A stretch of 64,000 nt of DNA from contig JAMXBD010000644.1 of the NCBI GenBank assembly GCA_024138025.1, positions 372,001 through 436,000 of the forward strand, given 5' to 3'. Within the stretch, counting starts at the first letter, position 1. The number at the start of each line of letters is the position of its first letter. The stretch is from Combretum micranthum. Taxonomy: Eukaryota > Streptophyta > Magnoliopsida > Myrtales > Combretaceae. The notes beneath the pieces are model-generated. The model was not told the origin of the DNA and searched no databases. It saw only the letters and a list, made by a program, of their open reading frames with translations. Shown here in pieces: positions 23,521-36,358 of the stretch. A program made the translations under genes and the position numbers.

Positions 23521-24772
23521 CTGCACTTTTGAATTTTAAAAACTTTCTTTAAAATTTTCCGAAGTTTGATATATGATCAATTAAGTATTTGTTAAGCGAT
23601 CTAGGATATAATAGGATTTTTGAATGCTTTATTATGACTTTGTATTAATTTATTTGAATTTCTTTGATTTATTGTATTTTCAACTAGTTAATTAGTGCTT
23701 AAGCGAAGTGTGAAATTTACTATTGTTTTAAACAGTGATAGATTCTCGCCCAGCTAACCTCGTTAATTCCCGAGCTATCTCAGGTACGCGGTAACTTGCT
23801 TGTCTCTTTGCTAGGATAGGCATCAAAATCAAACTACTTTAAATTAAGAAAAATCCTATTGATATATGAGTGTTGATTGTCTTTGTTTGCTGTTGAATCT
23901 GGTTCGGAGAGCGGCACCCTGCTCAGATTGGGGGCAGGGTACTTTCTCGTTATTGGATAGAATTGTTTAGGAGATATGAGTATCCGAGCTACTCATATCA
24001 ACCCCCTAAGCATCGTGATGCGTTACTTAGGATCCCCTAGTATTACGGGCTACGCCAGAAGGTGGGGCTGCCTAGTCTGTATGAACAATAGGGACCACTC
24101 AGGGAGGTGGACGTAATACTAGATCCTTGTTGTCTGGAGTTTAAATACTCCCGTGTTGTTTTACTAACTAAAGACTTAATAATAAACAAGTGATTGTTGC
24201 ATAATGTATTTAGCCTAAGAATGTGTGATCCACTTCGCATTTTGTATTCGTTACTTGAGTACTGGGCCTTGGCTCATATTTTTATCCATTTTAGTTGATG
24301 ACTCCGATGAGTTCTATACGAGTATGGGGTACGGAACCGACTTTGAAGATTTTCTTGATGGGTGGGAGGATTAGAGATGACCATGGACTCAATGGAACCC
24401 TATGAATGTAATAGATTATATATCATTCTTTTTGGTTGATGATATTAAAGTGTTAATTTAGAGTTGTGTTTTGAGGATTTTGGTTAAGGCTTGTAAGAAG
24501 CCTTGGATGTAATATGTATATATATGTACTTAGCTATTTAGAAGTTAAGTTGTACTTCCTCTGTAAGATATGTTGGTAGTGTAGTAGTATAGTCTTGTTT
24601 AAGGTAGCAAAAAAAATCTATGTCTCCTATTGTATATTATCTTTATGGAATTAGATAAATAATTACTCAAACAATTCCTTCAGGCAACCTTACATATAAT
24701 CTTAGGGGTTATATGTGGTTGGGGAACCGTTATCTCCTATTTCAAATATAGGGCTGATAGCGGGTCCTTATA

Positions 24773-24970
24773 GATAGACCCCCAAGAAAAGGGCAAGGGA
24801 CTTTTTAACCCTAGCCCATAGAGTCAACTTCGTTGTTTCGGGATTAGGAACATAGGATTGCCGGATCTAATCTATCTGGGTTTGATGCGTATTTGTTGAC
24901 CTTAGGGTTTCTGGTTGACTTCTAGTTTAGGGTTTGAACATAACCGTAGCATAAAATCTAGGGGATTACA
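24773..24970 (-). repeat. 5'-end fragment of a long LTR of the solo LTR family
   Basis: On the minus strand this begins TGTAATCCCCTAGATTTT, continues GCTACGGTTATGTT and includes GATCCGGCAATCC. It closely resembles the start of the LTR at 43309 (TGTAAGCCCCTAGATTTT, GCTACGGTTTATGTT) and its continuation at 58597. Element A abuts its inner side, so A probably inserted into this LTR; the rest should lie left of the window. Confidence 0.75.
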
Positions 24971-25746
24971 AGTCTAGTAAGAAAAAGATAAAACATCCTT
25001 AGGAGGTAAAAAAGATTATAGCTCTTTTAAGTCTTCTTTCATTTCCTTACCCCTTTAGTAATGTTTTTATTTATTTTTTTTTTAAATGATAATATCAGGT
25101 TGTTAAGTATCCATTGTCACGCCCCGAAGGGTACCCTAAACGTTGCAGTCCGCCACATATAATATCAAGGCTTAAGAATGGCTATCTTAGTCATGCGAAA
25201 GCCTTAGTATTATATGAAAGGCATCTAACACGGTAAAGAGACGCTTTTGGGAAGCATCGTTTAAGCAAGTAAAGTTAAACATACAAGAATTCAGAAATAA
25301 AATATATCATATCATAAATAACCAAAGGTCTGTTACATAATCTCTTAGGGGCATACCCCGATAAATCCAAGGATCGAGATAAACTTCCTAACATCAAAAT
25401 TAAAGATTTCAAAGGAATTTAATCTAAGTCTTCGAGTAGATTTCCTCCAAAAGTTCACATAAAACGTATACGGATACTGAAGATCCCGAGCACAAAATTA
25501 GGTGTTCCTGAGAATACAAATATCTATAGGGGTGTAAGCTTATAGGCTTTAGTGAGTAGATCCCAAAATTCATACTCGAAGAAATTATCATCCAATTTTA
25601 TTATTCAAACATATGAAATGCAAAACCACGTGAGCATACAAGATATGACTTTCGGGAATCATATGTTGAATGAATTTACGCCCTTCATTCGGGGTTGGGG
25701 ATTCAGGCCCATTTATGGCAGCTTTTAAAAACACTTTTATAGATCT

Positions 25747-25872
25747 TACCGGCTCCTATACGCCATCAAAAATTTGTAGTTATTACAGGCTCTACTAGCC
25801 ACCAAAAACTTGTAGTTATTACAGGCTTACTAGCCATCAATTTAAGTAGTTCTTACCGGCTCCTACTCGCCA
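25747..25872. repeat. Tandem repeat of about 36 bp in solo LTR 2
   Basis: Three and a half units start near 25747, 25783, 25819 and 25853, each beginning TAC(C/A)GGCT and containing CGCCA or AGCCA followed by TCAAA and TGTAGTTAT. The position relative to the LTR end resembles that of the 30 bp repeat in solo LTR 1, but the unit sequence differs. Confidence 0.8.
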
Positions 25873-27678
25873 CTTACATGATATACGGTTATGTCTAACC
25901 ACTATTATACACTTGTCCCACCAATTGTATAGTAGTGAATGCAATGTGACTCAACATATGAAGTGCATGAATACTTTCTTTAATTAAGTTAGTAGTTATT
26001 TTAACTTCTTTCAAGTGATAACCAATTTCAAACACTTCAAGATATTAATGCACATAAACTTTATTAAAAGCAATTCGAGTCCCGATATACTTAGTATTCT
26101 TTCAAACATATTATCATACATTTCCTTTTGTTATTTCCTAAATTCTAGTGCAACTAATTTTACAAGCAAATCAAGAGTATGAAAAATAACGGGGAAATAA
26201 CTCAACTCGGCCATAATGACACCGTTCTTGAATTGGATGGGTCGTTCGGAAATTCCACTTAATCGTAGTAATCCTCGGGATATGGACAATCCTCCTCGTG
26301 ATTATCTAATCAAGAAGAATACCCAAAATGAGTATTTCATGAAATTCTATTTTGAGATTAATTTTTAAAAATCGTAGTAAAATCGTATAAGGGAAATTCC
26401 AACTTAAAATGGCCATAACTTGCTCAATTTAACTCGGAATTTCGCGTATAATATACGTTTTCTACCTACTCGAAACGATCTACGCATTTCTAAGCTTATT
26501 TCCATAAACTAAGTCGTTTGGGTTCCGAAAAGGTAGCGATCAGATTTGCCACGAATTTGTAAACACTTGTTTTCTTCTTGTAAACAAAGCTCATTTTGAA
26601 AAGATAACATTTCAATTATTTGTAAACTTTGAGAGGTATATATATATTTGTAATGATCATAACAAATGTATGAAGTAAATGAAGTTGTCTCAACTTAAAA
26701 AGTAAGGTCTTAAAAGTCTTTGATTTTGAGATTCTATTTTACTTTTGAAAGACTTTTAGTTATTAAGATAAAGATTTTATTTCTAAATGAAATCTCTTGT
26801 AATTTCTTTGATTTCCTAAAGTGGTTTTATTTTCTAAACTTGGATTTCAAAAGTAGTGAAATAACATTTTAATGTTTCCAAAAGAATTTCTACTTTGATA
26901 AAGATGAATTTTCATAAAACCTTTTGTAAGAAAAATCATTCCCATATATGTTCATGGGTCTTTAAGAAATCCATTTTTTCCATATTTATTTCTTTTAGAA
27001 AGAATCTTTAATTTCAAGAAAACACTTTCTCATTGATTTTTGTTGAGAAAAAACATTATGTTCATGCATGAATTGAAATCATAAGCTATGGAAATGTAAA
27101 ATAATAACTTGAAAGCTTTAAGTAAATAATCAAGTATTGAGACTTAGCTTCATCAAGGTAGGACTAAGAAAAGACTAGTCCCGAAAAGAAAAGAAAAAGA
27201 AATTGTTTTGACTTGATGAGGACAAGTCTAAGACTAGAATGACTAGTTTAACATCAACTTGAAATTAATAACTTGAATGGAGTAAATAAATTGCATGAAA
27301 GATAAATAAATTGTAAGACAATGAGCTTATATGCTCTAAATAATAATATATATAGTTATATAAATATATTAGATAGTAGTAACATAAAGGAAATATAAAG
27401 AACAATAGGAATAGAAAGATAAAGGAACATAAAGAGATTGATATTATGAATAAAAACAAAGTATGAATCTAATGTTGCTTTCTTAACCTTCATGGTTTTA
27501 GAAAACATACACTAAACTCATACTAAGTAGATGAACATGAAGAATTTTGAGAATTTCTTACCTAAAGGAAATTAAACTTAAGAAGACTTCTTGAGAGAAC
27601 TCTTGAAAGAATTTGAGAGAGATTTTGAGAGAGTAACTTTAGTTTAGAAGAGTGTGAAGGAAGTGAAGGTATGAAAGA

Positions 27679-27688
27679 GTATTTATAG
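27679..27688 (-). promoter_or_regulatory. LTR TATA box (solo LTR 2)
   Basis: CTATAAATAC on the minus strand, in LTR orientation. The same ten bases occur in the sister LTRs near 32588 and 59257, so this is probably the core of the pol II promoter in U3. Confidence 0.65.
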
Positions 27689-28382
27689 GAAAATGTGGGA
27701 GATAATTTGTGTTAATTAAATAAATGAAAACAAAATACATGGATGCATGAATGAGGGTGTGGCCGGCTATTTTGGAGGGAAGAGGGGAAGAAAAATTAAA
27801 TTTTTTGTCTTTTGATTAATTAAAAGTAAGAAATGAAAGATGTGAAATTGTATTGGAAATGAAAATGTGTAAGAAATAGGTGTATGGTTGTAAGAGTAGG
27901 TTGTAGAAAAGTAGAGATAGATGAATAGTGTAGAATAGTAGAAAATAGTGTAATGTAAAGTAGACATGACAATTTAATAGGTAGTAAGAAAATACGAGTA
28001 AAAAGCGATATCTGATATTTTTAGCTACCGAAAAATTACGAAATTGATATTTTTGGAAATCTTTATTTTTACGAGTCTAACGGTGTATTCGGAATATTTT
28101 CTATTCCGGGCTTCCGGACTCATTTTTCAAGAACTGTGTTCGTTCGGGTTCGAGGACATCGAATTTCACGAAACTGAAAACTTTTATAAAACCTATGGTT
28201 ATTACGAACTATTCGAGCTGATTTTTCCAACTTCGTTTTCTATGACTTGAGAAAACGGCAATGCCGGAGAGTTTAAACGGTTATGGTAGACTAGGGTTTT
28301 GTTTGACCTAAGAATCCGTTTGACTTCCGTTTAGGGTTTAGGTCTTTAATTTTGGATCGAAAATTTCGGGGATTTAATCCAT

Positions 28383-29593
28383 GAGGTTTATTATGTGATA
28401 AAACCAACTTATAACTCTATAGGGTTTTTACTATATATCCAAATCTAACCCAAAAATCCTATAAAGTTCAACCCTATAGGGTTTTTAACGGATCAGGCAA
28501 GCTAAAAACCTTAAAACAACCTACCCGGTTACATACCTAGTGAAGACTCTTAGCCTTTTCAAATCAAATTAAAGTAATAAACTGGCTACTTTTCCTTCTA
28601 GAATCCTCCTAGTGATGATGACTTTCATCAATTTTACCTGATCCAAAGAAGTTTAAAGAAAATAAAGTTTTAAAACCTTAGTTTTAGAATTTCACTTTAA
28701 TTCATATGTATTAGTGATTCTTGCATGTTTCTTATATATTTAAACATTTTAAGGGCCTCTATTAAAGTGCAATTTTAAGCATGGCAAGTGACGATTTCGA
28801 ATTTCACAAATTTGGTTTTGATTTCAAAATCATTTAAAAAAATCAAAGGTTTTATGTTCTTTGTAATAAAAATAATATATATATATATATATTTGCATTG
28901 ATAGAGATTTTAAACGGCCAAGAAGCTTCTATTCTCTCTTATTTTATCTAAATAAAGATAAGATTTTAGAGAAGAAGGATTCGCATTGTTGATTTTTCCT
29001 AAATTTCTCAAACCAAAAATTTATCCGAATCACCAAAAAGTGGGCTCAATGCACAGTATCTTATGTCTACTTTTCGATTTCACCATTAATTTAGTGAAAT
29101 TGTAAAAAAAAAAAAAAAAAAGGTAAGAAACGGCCTGGAAGTCGATGCTTTGAATATGGAAAATGTGAATCCTTAGAGGTTGAAGATGACTGCTAAAATG
29201 TTATTAGGTGCCATAAGTTTCCAATCTAGTGTTGCTACGTGCCATGTACAAGGGTGGAAAAGATAAAAGGTGTTTTATACCTTCTCCAAGGATTAAACAC
29301 AAGGCCTTGTCCTTACTCAAGTGTTACTTTTTCATTAGGCCATTGTGTATATGCCTTAATAACCAAATGAAAAAAAAAAAAAAAAATTCTTCTGAGGTTT
29401 CAGGTTTGGACTTAATTAGACAGATAAACTCATTGTAGATCATTTAATTAAGCCCAAACTAAATATATAATAAAAATTATATTATTTTAAGCTTGAAAAT
29501 ACACTTTAAAAAGTTTAGGCTTGCTATATTCAAAATTATTTTGATTTAGGCTTAATATCAAATTCTATTATTATTATTATATATTAAAATCTA
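28383..29593. other. Unassigned AT-rich DNA
   Basis: Between solo LTR 2 and the long-TIR element I recognise no gene. There are two copies of CCTATAGGGTTTTTA-like sequence (near 28422 and 28473), an (AT)n tract near 28875, and A runs at 29104-29121 and 29370-29386. The 250 bp between the A runs has no tRNA-like pol III boxes that would support a SINE. Confidence 0.5.
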
Positions 29594-30099
29594 GGGGGAA
29601 TTTGCAAATTATCACCACCTGGAACTTTTACCAGTGTGTGAATTCACTCTCTCAACTTCTAAAGTGAGTCTTTTGATCCCTTAAACTTTCCAAAATCAGC
29701 ACAATTAAAGATAATTAATATTTTTTAATAAATTTAAGGTGTAAATCTGCGCATAGATAAAATTTTAGGAGGTGAATCCATACATTGGTGAAAGTTTAAA
29801 AGGGTATTTTGCAACTGTCTTGCTTTGTTTTAACCACTACAAGTAAACTAGCCTTAAGAGATAAAAATTTTTCAACGGAAAATTTCTATCTCTAAAATAA
29901 TGAATCAGAGACAAATTTGTGACAGATTTACGATGACATAAGTTATGAATAAATTTACAATTTTTATGTGCTTTTGCAACGGATTATAAATTTTTTTGCT
30001 GCAAAACTTTCAATTGCAAATTTGTCTATGATTTTAGCAGGAAATATAATATTTAAGCGCCATTTTTTATCTTTTCAAATTCTGTTGCCAATCTATCTC

Positions 30100-31430
30100 T
30101 AAAGTAAATTATTACATATATGCATATTTAAATAATTATGCTATAAATATATTTTTAATTATACATATCACATATAATACATATAAATGTGTAATATATA
30201 AGATGAACTTACATTATAATTGTAAATAAATTTTATAATATAACATATTTATAAAATATGCATTATCATATGTCATTTACAACTAATATGATATTATTTT
30301 TTACAATATATTTGTTAATATATTTCATATTAATATATTATAAAGCATAAATAATAAATAGTACTTAAAATATGTTTATAAAATTTATATAATTCTTCAG
30401 TTATTTTTTATATCTATTATATATTTTTTTACATAATAATTTTTTATATATAAAAAATTATATACAACTTGATAAATATAATGTTTAAAAATAATTAATA
30501 TATTATATATAAGTAACATCATAATTAATAAAGTATGTAAAATAAAATGATTATTATAAAATATCAACATAGTGTATTTATAAATATATAAATAATATTT
30601 TATTTTAATAATGTATTAATAAAAATATATATATTCATATTATATATAATGTTTTTATTTTATATATTTTATATATTTTTATATTCATCTGTCATTAAAT
30701 ATAAAAGAATTTTTATACATATCTTACATGATTTATATCTATATAATACATATTATTAAAATATAATAACATGTTTGCTAAAAAATATAAAATTACTACT
30801 TAAAAATATAGTCTATTTAAATAATAAAATATATGATATAACTAATTAGCTGAAAATGTAAAGTTAGTAATCTAAATATATATAATCGATATTATATATT
30901 ATTTTAATAATATATTAATGAAAAATTGATATTTATATTATTTATAGTATATTATCATGTTTTCTAACAAAATTTATATTTATAAGTTTTACATAATTTA
31001 TTATGGCGACACAAAAAAATATCACTTAAATATATATAATTTACTAATGTAATATAAAATATAAAATAAATAGGGTAGAAAGTATAATTTTATGTATCAT
31101 TAACTATATATAAATGTATATGTAATATTATTTTTATATATACTATATAATATTTTTTAATAATAATATCATTGTTTGTGAAAATATGATAATATACTCC
31201 TTAAAAGTTTTTTCTATTAATAATTAATATATATAATAATAATTATTATAGAATGTAAACATAGTATATATAAATATTATATATTTTAATAAATATTAAT
31301 GAAAACTCCTTATAATAGGTAAAGTGAAATTGTAAAATGAAAATTAGTAAATTAAGTTAGTAATTATCTATAAAAGATACATAAAATGTTTTATGGTTCA
31401 TTGATTTAGTGCTTATCAAAACTTCAAAGT
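30100..31430. other. Very AT-rich core of the CACTA element
   Basis: About 1.3 kb of mostly A and T with ATATAT/TTATAT words and almost no coding potential on either strand. No gene, clear tandem unit or RNA gene was seen. Confidence 0.7.
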
Positions 31431-31441
31431 TAAGCATGCTC

Positions 31442-34400
31442 TGTAAAACCTGAAAATTCATAATTCTTAGAAAATAATCCTAAGAGTCAAACATTGGAAT
31501 CGAAACTTTGAAAATCGAACCAAGTTAAAACTTAATTCTAAATAAGATAAAAAAAACGAGACTTCTTAATCTTGAGAAAAAGAGAACTCTAAAAAACAAA
31601 ATAGAAAATCCAACTATCGGTTGAATCAACATCCGTACGCCAATCAAATCATTTACCCGATTCCTAAAACGCAAATCAAAAAGATATATCCAAATAATGC
31701 TCGATAACAAAATGTTAAGATCTTAAATCCTTCGGTGAATTTTGAATAAAAAATTTCAATTTTCACCAAAAGTTAAACTGAGTCAACTCATAACCTTAGA
31801 CTCGGCTAAAACGATCCCGAGAACTGAAAACTATTAAATAATCACAAATAAAATAAGATAAACCATAGATATCTAACTAAAAGTATAATATGGTCAAAAC
31901 CCTAAAATTATATCTTACGAATAACTCAACAAAACCAGAAGTCAAATCGGAACCCTAAAAGTTAACAAAGCTTACAACAAACCCTAGTGTTTCAGATCCG
32001 GCAATCCCGTACTCTTAAACCCTAAACAAGAAATGAAAATAATTGTTGATTATTGTTCCTAATAATATAGGAAGCTTAAAAAATTAGATTCGCAAAATTC
32101 TAGTGTCCTTCGGATCCGACGAGATCAGTTTTCAAAAATCGTGCCTCGGTATACTGGACGAAAAAAATGTTCCGTTAATACCAATAGACTCGTAAAAATA
32201 TAAGGTTTTCAAAAATATCAGTTTTAGAATTTTTCGGTAGCTAAAAATTACAGATATCATATTTATACGCGTATTTTTATTACTACTGGTATTTTAATTG
32301 TCTAGTTTACTATTCATAGTACTTTTCTACTATTTATTACTATTCCTCTATCTCTACTTTTTCTTACTACCTATGCTTACACCTATACCTATTTCTTATA
32401 ATTTTCTTTTCCCATATAAAGTCTACACCACATATTATCAAACTTCTCTTACACTTTTCTTCAAAAATTAATTTTTAATCACATTTCTCTCTCGTCCCAG
32501 GCTATTGCCGTTCACTTCTCTCTCTCTTCCCTCCTCATTATTTTCTCTTTTAATTAATTTAATTACATCTAATTTCACTCCAAAATTCTATAAATACCTC
32601 ATTCCTCCTTCATTCTTTCACACAATTTATTTCACTACCAAAACTCTCCCAAAATCTCTCCACAAATCCTCTCTTCAAGATTTCTCTCTAGCAAAACTCT
32701 CTTAAACCAATTCTTCACAAAAATCATTCATTATACACAAATTATCTACTACATATCACTACTCATATAATACTCCCTTTCATCTACCATCGTCATACCA
32801 CATAAACACTTTAGGTAAAAATTTCTTCCAACCATTTAGTTATCCATGTCATGTAACTTAACATGACTATGGTGTTGTTTTGAAACTCATATGAGTAGTA
32901 AAAGCAGCAACATGTTCATGTTTTGTTTTTCGACATGAACTTCCTATTAGTATGTTGTTATTATGTTGATTTTATTGTTATTATTATGCTAACTTCTTAT
33001 TCATATCTAACTAAATATATTTATGTATTTATATATAATCTTTAGAGCATATAAGCTCACTTGTTATTTATTTAATTTCATGCTTTGCAATTTATTTATT
33101 TCATGCTATTTTTTTAAGACTAGTCTTTCTAGTCTTAGACTTGTCCATATCAAGTCAAAACAACATTTTCTTTATTTTTTTTATTCTTTTGGGACTAGTC
33201 TATTCTTAATCCCGGGATGTCTTGATAAAGCTAAGGCTCCCAGTACTTGATCGGGATACTTAATGAAGTTAAGGTTCCCAATACTTGATATTTTTATTAT
33301 CTTGCTTATTATTATTTGTTTCTAGTATTTTTTAATATTCTTATTATTTTACATGCTCACAATACTTGTATCTACATAATGATATTGTCTCAACTAATTT
33401 AAAAGTAGAATTGTATTTATTAAAAGGAACTTAAAACTAATTTTTCTATTATGTGACTTGTTCAAAATAATGAAGTTATTATCAACATATAGAATAGAGT
33501 AATACAAGTTTCTCAAAGTTTTCTTAAATAACAAAGATAGTTTACCAAGGAAACATAAGAAATAAATACTTTCTTTGTATATGGTAACACTAAGTTTTAG
33601 TAAAATAATTTATTAGTTTCAAAGTTTCACAAAAAGCTTAAGATTAAACTCTTTTTAACTCCACAACAAACTAAGAAACAAACTAGTTTTCAAGTTAAGA
33701 TAAATTCAATCCATAAAGTTATAAACCCACTTAGGAAAATAATAATTTTCAAATTTCTAAAGAAGAAACTTATTTTCAAAGAATATAAATAAAATAAGAT
33801 TAAAAACAAAAGATTTTATCAATAAAGCGGATTCTTTCCAAAGGAAATGAAAGAACAAGTTTTAGAAAACAAAAACTTATATAATAAATATAAGAAGACA
33901 AGACTCATTTACTAAAACCATTTCAAATACAATTTTATAAAAAATTTTTCAACAACTTAATACACTTTTGATAAATTTGATCTTTTATCACTAGAAATAA
34001 AATTTATGAAAGACTAAGGTTAAAGGAAAATTTACTTATTTTGGAAAAAAATAAATGAAAAAAAATAAGAATATACTAATTTATAATTATCTATGAAAAT
34101 ATAAAGTTTCTTCAAAATACTTGAAAAGAAATTGTCAAAGTTAAAATTTTAACAACTCAAAATGAATTGTTTTATGAAATAAATTGTTGAGACACTACCA
34201 TTAGAAATTTTGCATATAAAGTGAGCTTATTTATATACTAAAGAGATTTATCAATCATGTATATATCTATATTTTTATTAAAGGATTTTTTAATGAAGTT
34301 AAGTTGGAAGATTATTTCATAAAATTTAGAAATATTCGTTTTAAATATGTACCCTACGTTTTCAGAACCCAAATGACCTTATATAACAAAAATAACCTTA

Positions 34401-35787
34401 GAAATTGATAGATCTTTTCGAATAGGTAGAAAACGGTATATTATATGCGAAATTTCGAGTTAAAATGAGCAAGTTATGGCCATTTTAAATTGGAAATTTC
34501 ATTTTATGCGATTTTGAAGAACATAGTGAAATAGAATTAGAAAGTTTAAAATAGAATTTCTATGAAATACTCATCCCAGGTATTTCTTTTGTCTAGGCTA
34601 CGAAGGATACGAGTTTACTTTTCCTGAGGATTACTATGATTAAGAAGATCGCGAAATAAACGAGTGAGATCTCTTAATTTCGTTACCTTGCTTGTACTTG
34701 TAAAATAGTGGCATTAGTACATTAAGAAAAGATAAAAATGGATATATATGGAGAATTCGGGGATATGTATATATATGGATTCTATGCGCGAAATGAGAAT
34801 TAAGAATATCGCAACTTCAAACTGCCTGTTTAAGTGTTTTTGTTTACTTACTTATATGACTACTTATTATTTGCTAAATTGATTGATCGCCCCCTAATAA
34901 ACCTTAATAAGGTTTGGCTTAAGAAAAAAAAAAAACCCTCACACATAGCATCCATCGAGTCATATCTCTTTCGGAAGGCTACTACTCCTACGCGTAGAGT
35001 TGGATTGGCTGTTATCGTGCTGTGACACAGGCCATATTTCTTCTTAGAGAATCCAAATTACCAAGGGAATGTGACTCTAGCTTCGGAGCGAGCCAAAAGA
35101 TAGCTTTGGGTGGGGACCTGGGGACTAGCAGTAGAAGATCGAAATCTTCATCACTGATTCCCTAACCTTCGATACGGAGGGGTAAATCCATTTTATATAT
35201 GGTTTCCGGATAACTATATATATTTATATAATCACGTGATTGTTTCATTGTACACATAGCATATGTATGAAAATTTAAATGAACTTGTTTGAAAACATGG
35301 TGCAAATGAAAAGAATATCTCACTAAGCTGTTGTAGCTTATACCCCTATAGATTTTGTTAAAACAGGTATACTGTGGCTTAAATTGCGGATCATGATGAT
35401 AAGAAAGTCATGGAAGGATGTTAAGCTTCTATGAAGGAAAATGAAACATAAGATAAATTTATTTTATAAGGTTCCTTATATGTAATGTATGCTATGATAG
35501 TGTTTTAGAAATTCTAAGAAGTGTATTTATTTTTTTATTTGAAGACAATAGAGGGATATGCCCCTAAGAATTGTAATTTAACATGTTTATGTTTTATGAT
35601 AAGTATTCTCCTTGTCTTGTTACTTAATTATTATCAATATAAATTGCGCTATTTCGATGCGTTCTCTTGGTTTTGATGTGCCTTGTACATGATATGAAAG
35701 TCTTTGCGTGACTGAGATAGTCATTCCTAGGCTTTAGTATTGTGTATGGCGGATTGCCACGTTTAGGGTACCCCTCGGGGCATGACA
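31442..35787 (+). mobile_element. Solo LTR of the long-LTR family (LTR copy 3), inside the CACTA element
   Basis: A 4346 bp element starting TGTAAAACCTG and ending CTCGGGGCATGACA, flanked by the perfect duplication TGCTC (31437-31441 and 35788-35792). It has no primer site, polypurine tract or pol. Shared features are GATCCGGCAATCCCGTAC near 31997, a TATA box near 32588, the conserved block at 34409-34483, GGAGGGGTAAATCCA near 35177, CTCACTAAGC near 35320 and the terminal GGGTACCCCTCGGGG. It is about 900 bp longer than copy 1, mainly from a different first 470 bp. Confidence 0.92.
32588..32598 (+). promoter_or_regulatory. LTR TATA box (solo LTR 3)
   Basis: CTATAAATACC in LTR orientation, followed by C/T-rich leader-like sequence. 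It is the same core as in solo LTRs 2 and 4. Confidence 0.65.
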
Positions 35788-36358
35788 TGCTCAGTGCATA
35801 AAATTCTAAGATAGATGACTCTTGGGAATGACAAAGCCAAGTATAGGAAGTAAATAAGACTTTTTTCAAATAATTTATCTTAAAATAAGGGATAGATTTA
35901 TGATGGAATAATTTGATTCATTATTTTTTTAAATGAGTATTTAACAATGACTAATTGTAAATTAAAGACAGATCTGCAACAAAAAATCTATCATAAATTT
36001 GTGATGGATAATAAATCTGTCTTTAAAAGAATTAGTGATGATGATTTTAGAGACAGAATTTTGTAATGGAAATTATGTCTCTAAAAATCTCTTGAGATAG
36101 ATTTTTCATTTTTAGCGACAGAAATTTTTGTCTCTAAAACCAAAAAATTCTTGTAGTGAATGGAAAATGTTAAATATTCTTAGTCGTGCTAATTTTTAAA
36201 GTATAAGGGGTCAAACCACTCACTCTAAAAGTTTAGGGAGTAAATCTACAGCTAGGTAAAAATTTAGCGGGCTAATTTGCAAATTTTCCTAAAATATATG
36301 TACATATTATATATTTGTTTTCTTTAAATCCTAATGAAAATAAAAATGAGGTATCTAC

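Larger units (their letters stand above)
1..24772 (+). mobile_element. Ty3/Gypsy chromovirus, Tekay-like (element A), split by three nested insertions
   Basis: Seen: the first 104 bases match the last 104 bases of the repeat ending at 24772, with three differences, all transitions. They are therefore the tails of the 5' and 3' LTRs. A tRNA-iMet primer site follows the 5' LTR and a polypurine tract precedes the 3' LTR. Between them, in order, are gag with zinc knuckles, aspartic protease, RT, RNase H, integrase and a chromodomain-like tail. This order, with RT before integrase and a chromodomain, is that of Ty3/Gypsy chromoviruses; the iMet primer and long LTRs suit the Tekay/Del clade. Pieces of pol resume exactly at target duplications on each side of three insertions (2306-5729, 6216-14765, 15298-20294). 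Without these, the internal part is about 5 kb. Several stops and frameshifts make it non-autonomous. Its left end and target duplication lie outside the window. Confidence 0.95.
22139..24772 (+). repeat. 3' LTR of element A
   Basis: 2634 bp between the polypurine tract and the end that matches bases 1-104. It contains a (TG)n run near 22204, a CT-rich tract near 22590-22635, a GC-rich island at about 23128-23520 and AT-rich flanks. Its terminal CA has become TA. Confidence 0.92.
25115..28377 (-). mobile_element. Solo LTR of the long-LTR family, minus strand (LTR copy 2)
   Basis: A 3263 bp element flanked by the perfect duplication TCCAT (25110-25114 and 28378-28382). The plus strand starts TGTCACGCCCCGAAGGGTACC, the reverse of the 3' LTR end seen in the sister copies. 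The other end reads GGGGATTTAA, apparently a terminal TTTACA that lost its C. No primer site, polypurine tract or pol is present. It shares with its sisters the conserved block near 26418-26490, a TATA box, a tandem repeat and the GGGGCATACCCC module near 25350. Confidence 0.9.
29835..36158. mobile_element. Non-autonomous CACTA (En/Spm) transposon with a nested solo LTR
   Basis: The left end is CACTACAAG and the right end is CTTGTAGTG, the inverted CACTA terminus. Subterminal words of the type TCTCTAAAA, GAGACA and CAACGGA recur inside both ends, as is usual for CACTA subterminal repeats. The flanking three bases are AAC and AAT, so the expected 3 bp duplication holds at two of three positions. 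After removing the 4.35 kb nested LTR only about 2 kb remains, with no transposase frame, so it would depend on an enzyme from elsewhere. Confidence 0.75.
29594..36290. mobile_element. Foldback- or MULE-like long-TIR element interrupted by a CACTA transposon
   Basis: The outer ends are inverted copies: the left begins GGGGGAATTTGCAAATTA, and the right read in reverse begins AGGAAAATTTGCAAATTA. The similarity extends about 120 bp inward (CTCTCAACTTCTAAAGTGAG against CCCTAAACTTTTAGAGTGAG, then CAGCAC against TAGCAC). A third, inverted copy of the same sequence lies at about 29735-29815. There is no transposase. The flanks TAAAATCTA and TAAAATATA could be an imperfect 9 bp duplication, which would suit a MULE, but this is weak. 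Confidence 0.55.

Noticed and set aside
27265..27967. Minus-strand ORFs rich in Phe, Tyr, Ile and Leu inside solo LTR 2
   Set aside because: They reflect T-rich sequence downstream of the LTR TATA box. There is no start context and no known protein.
29104..29386. Possible SINE between two A-rich tracts
   Set aside because: No A-box or B-box of a tRNA-type promoter and no target duplication could be seen. A runs alone are not enough.
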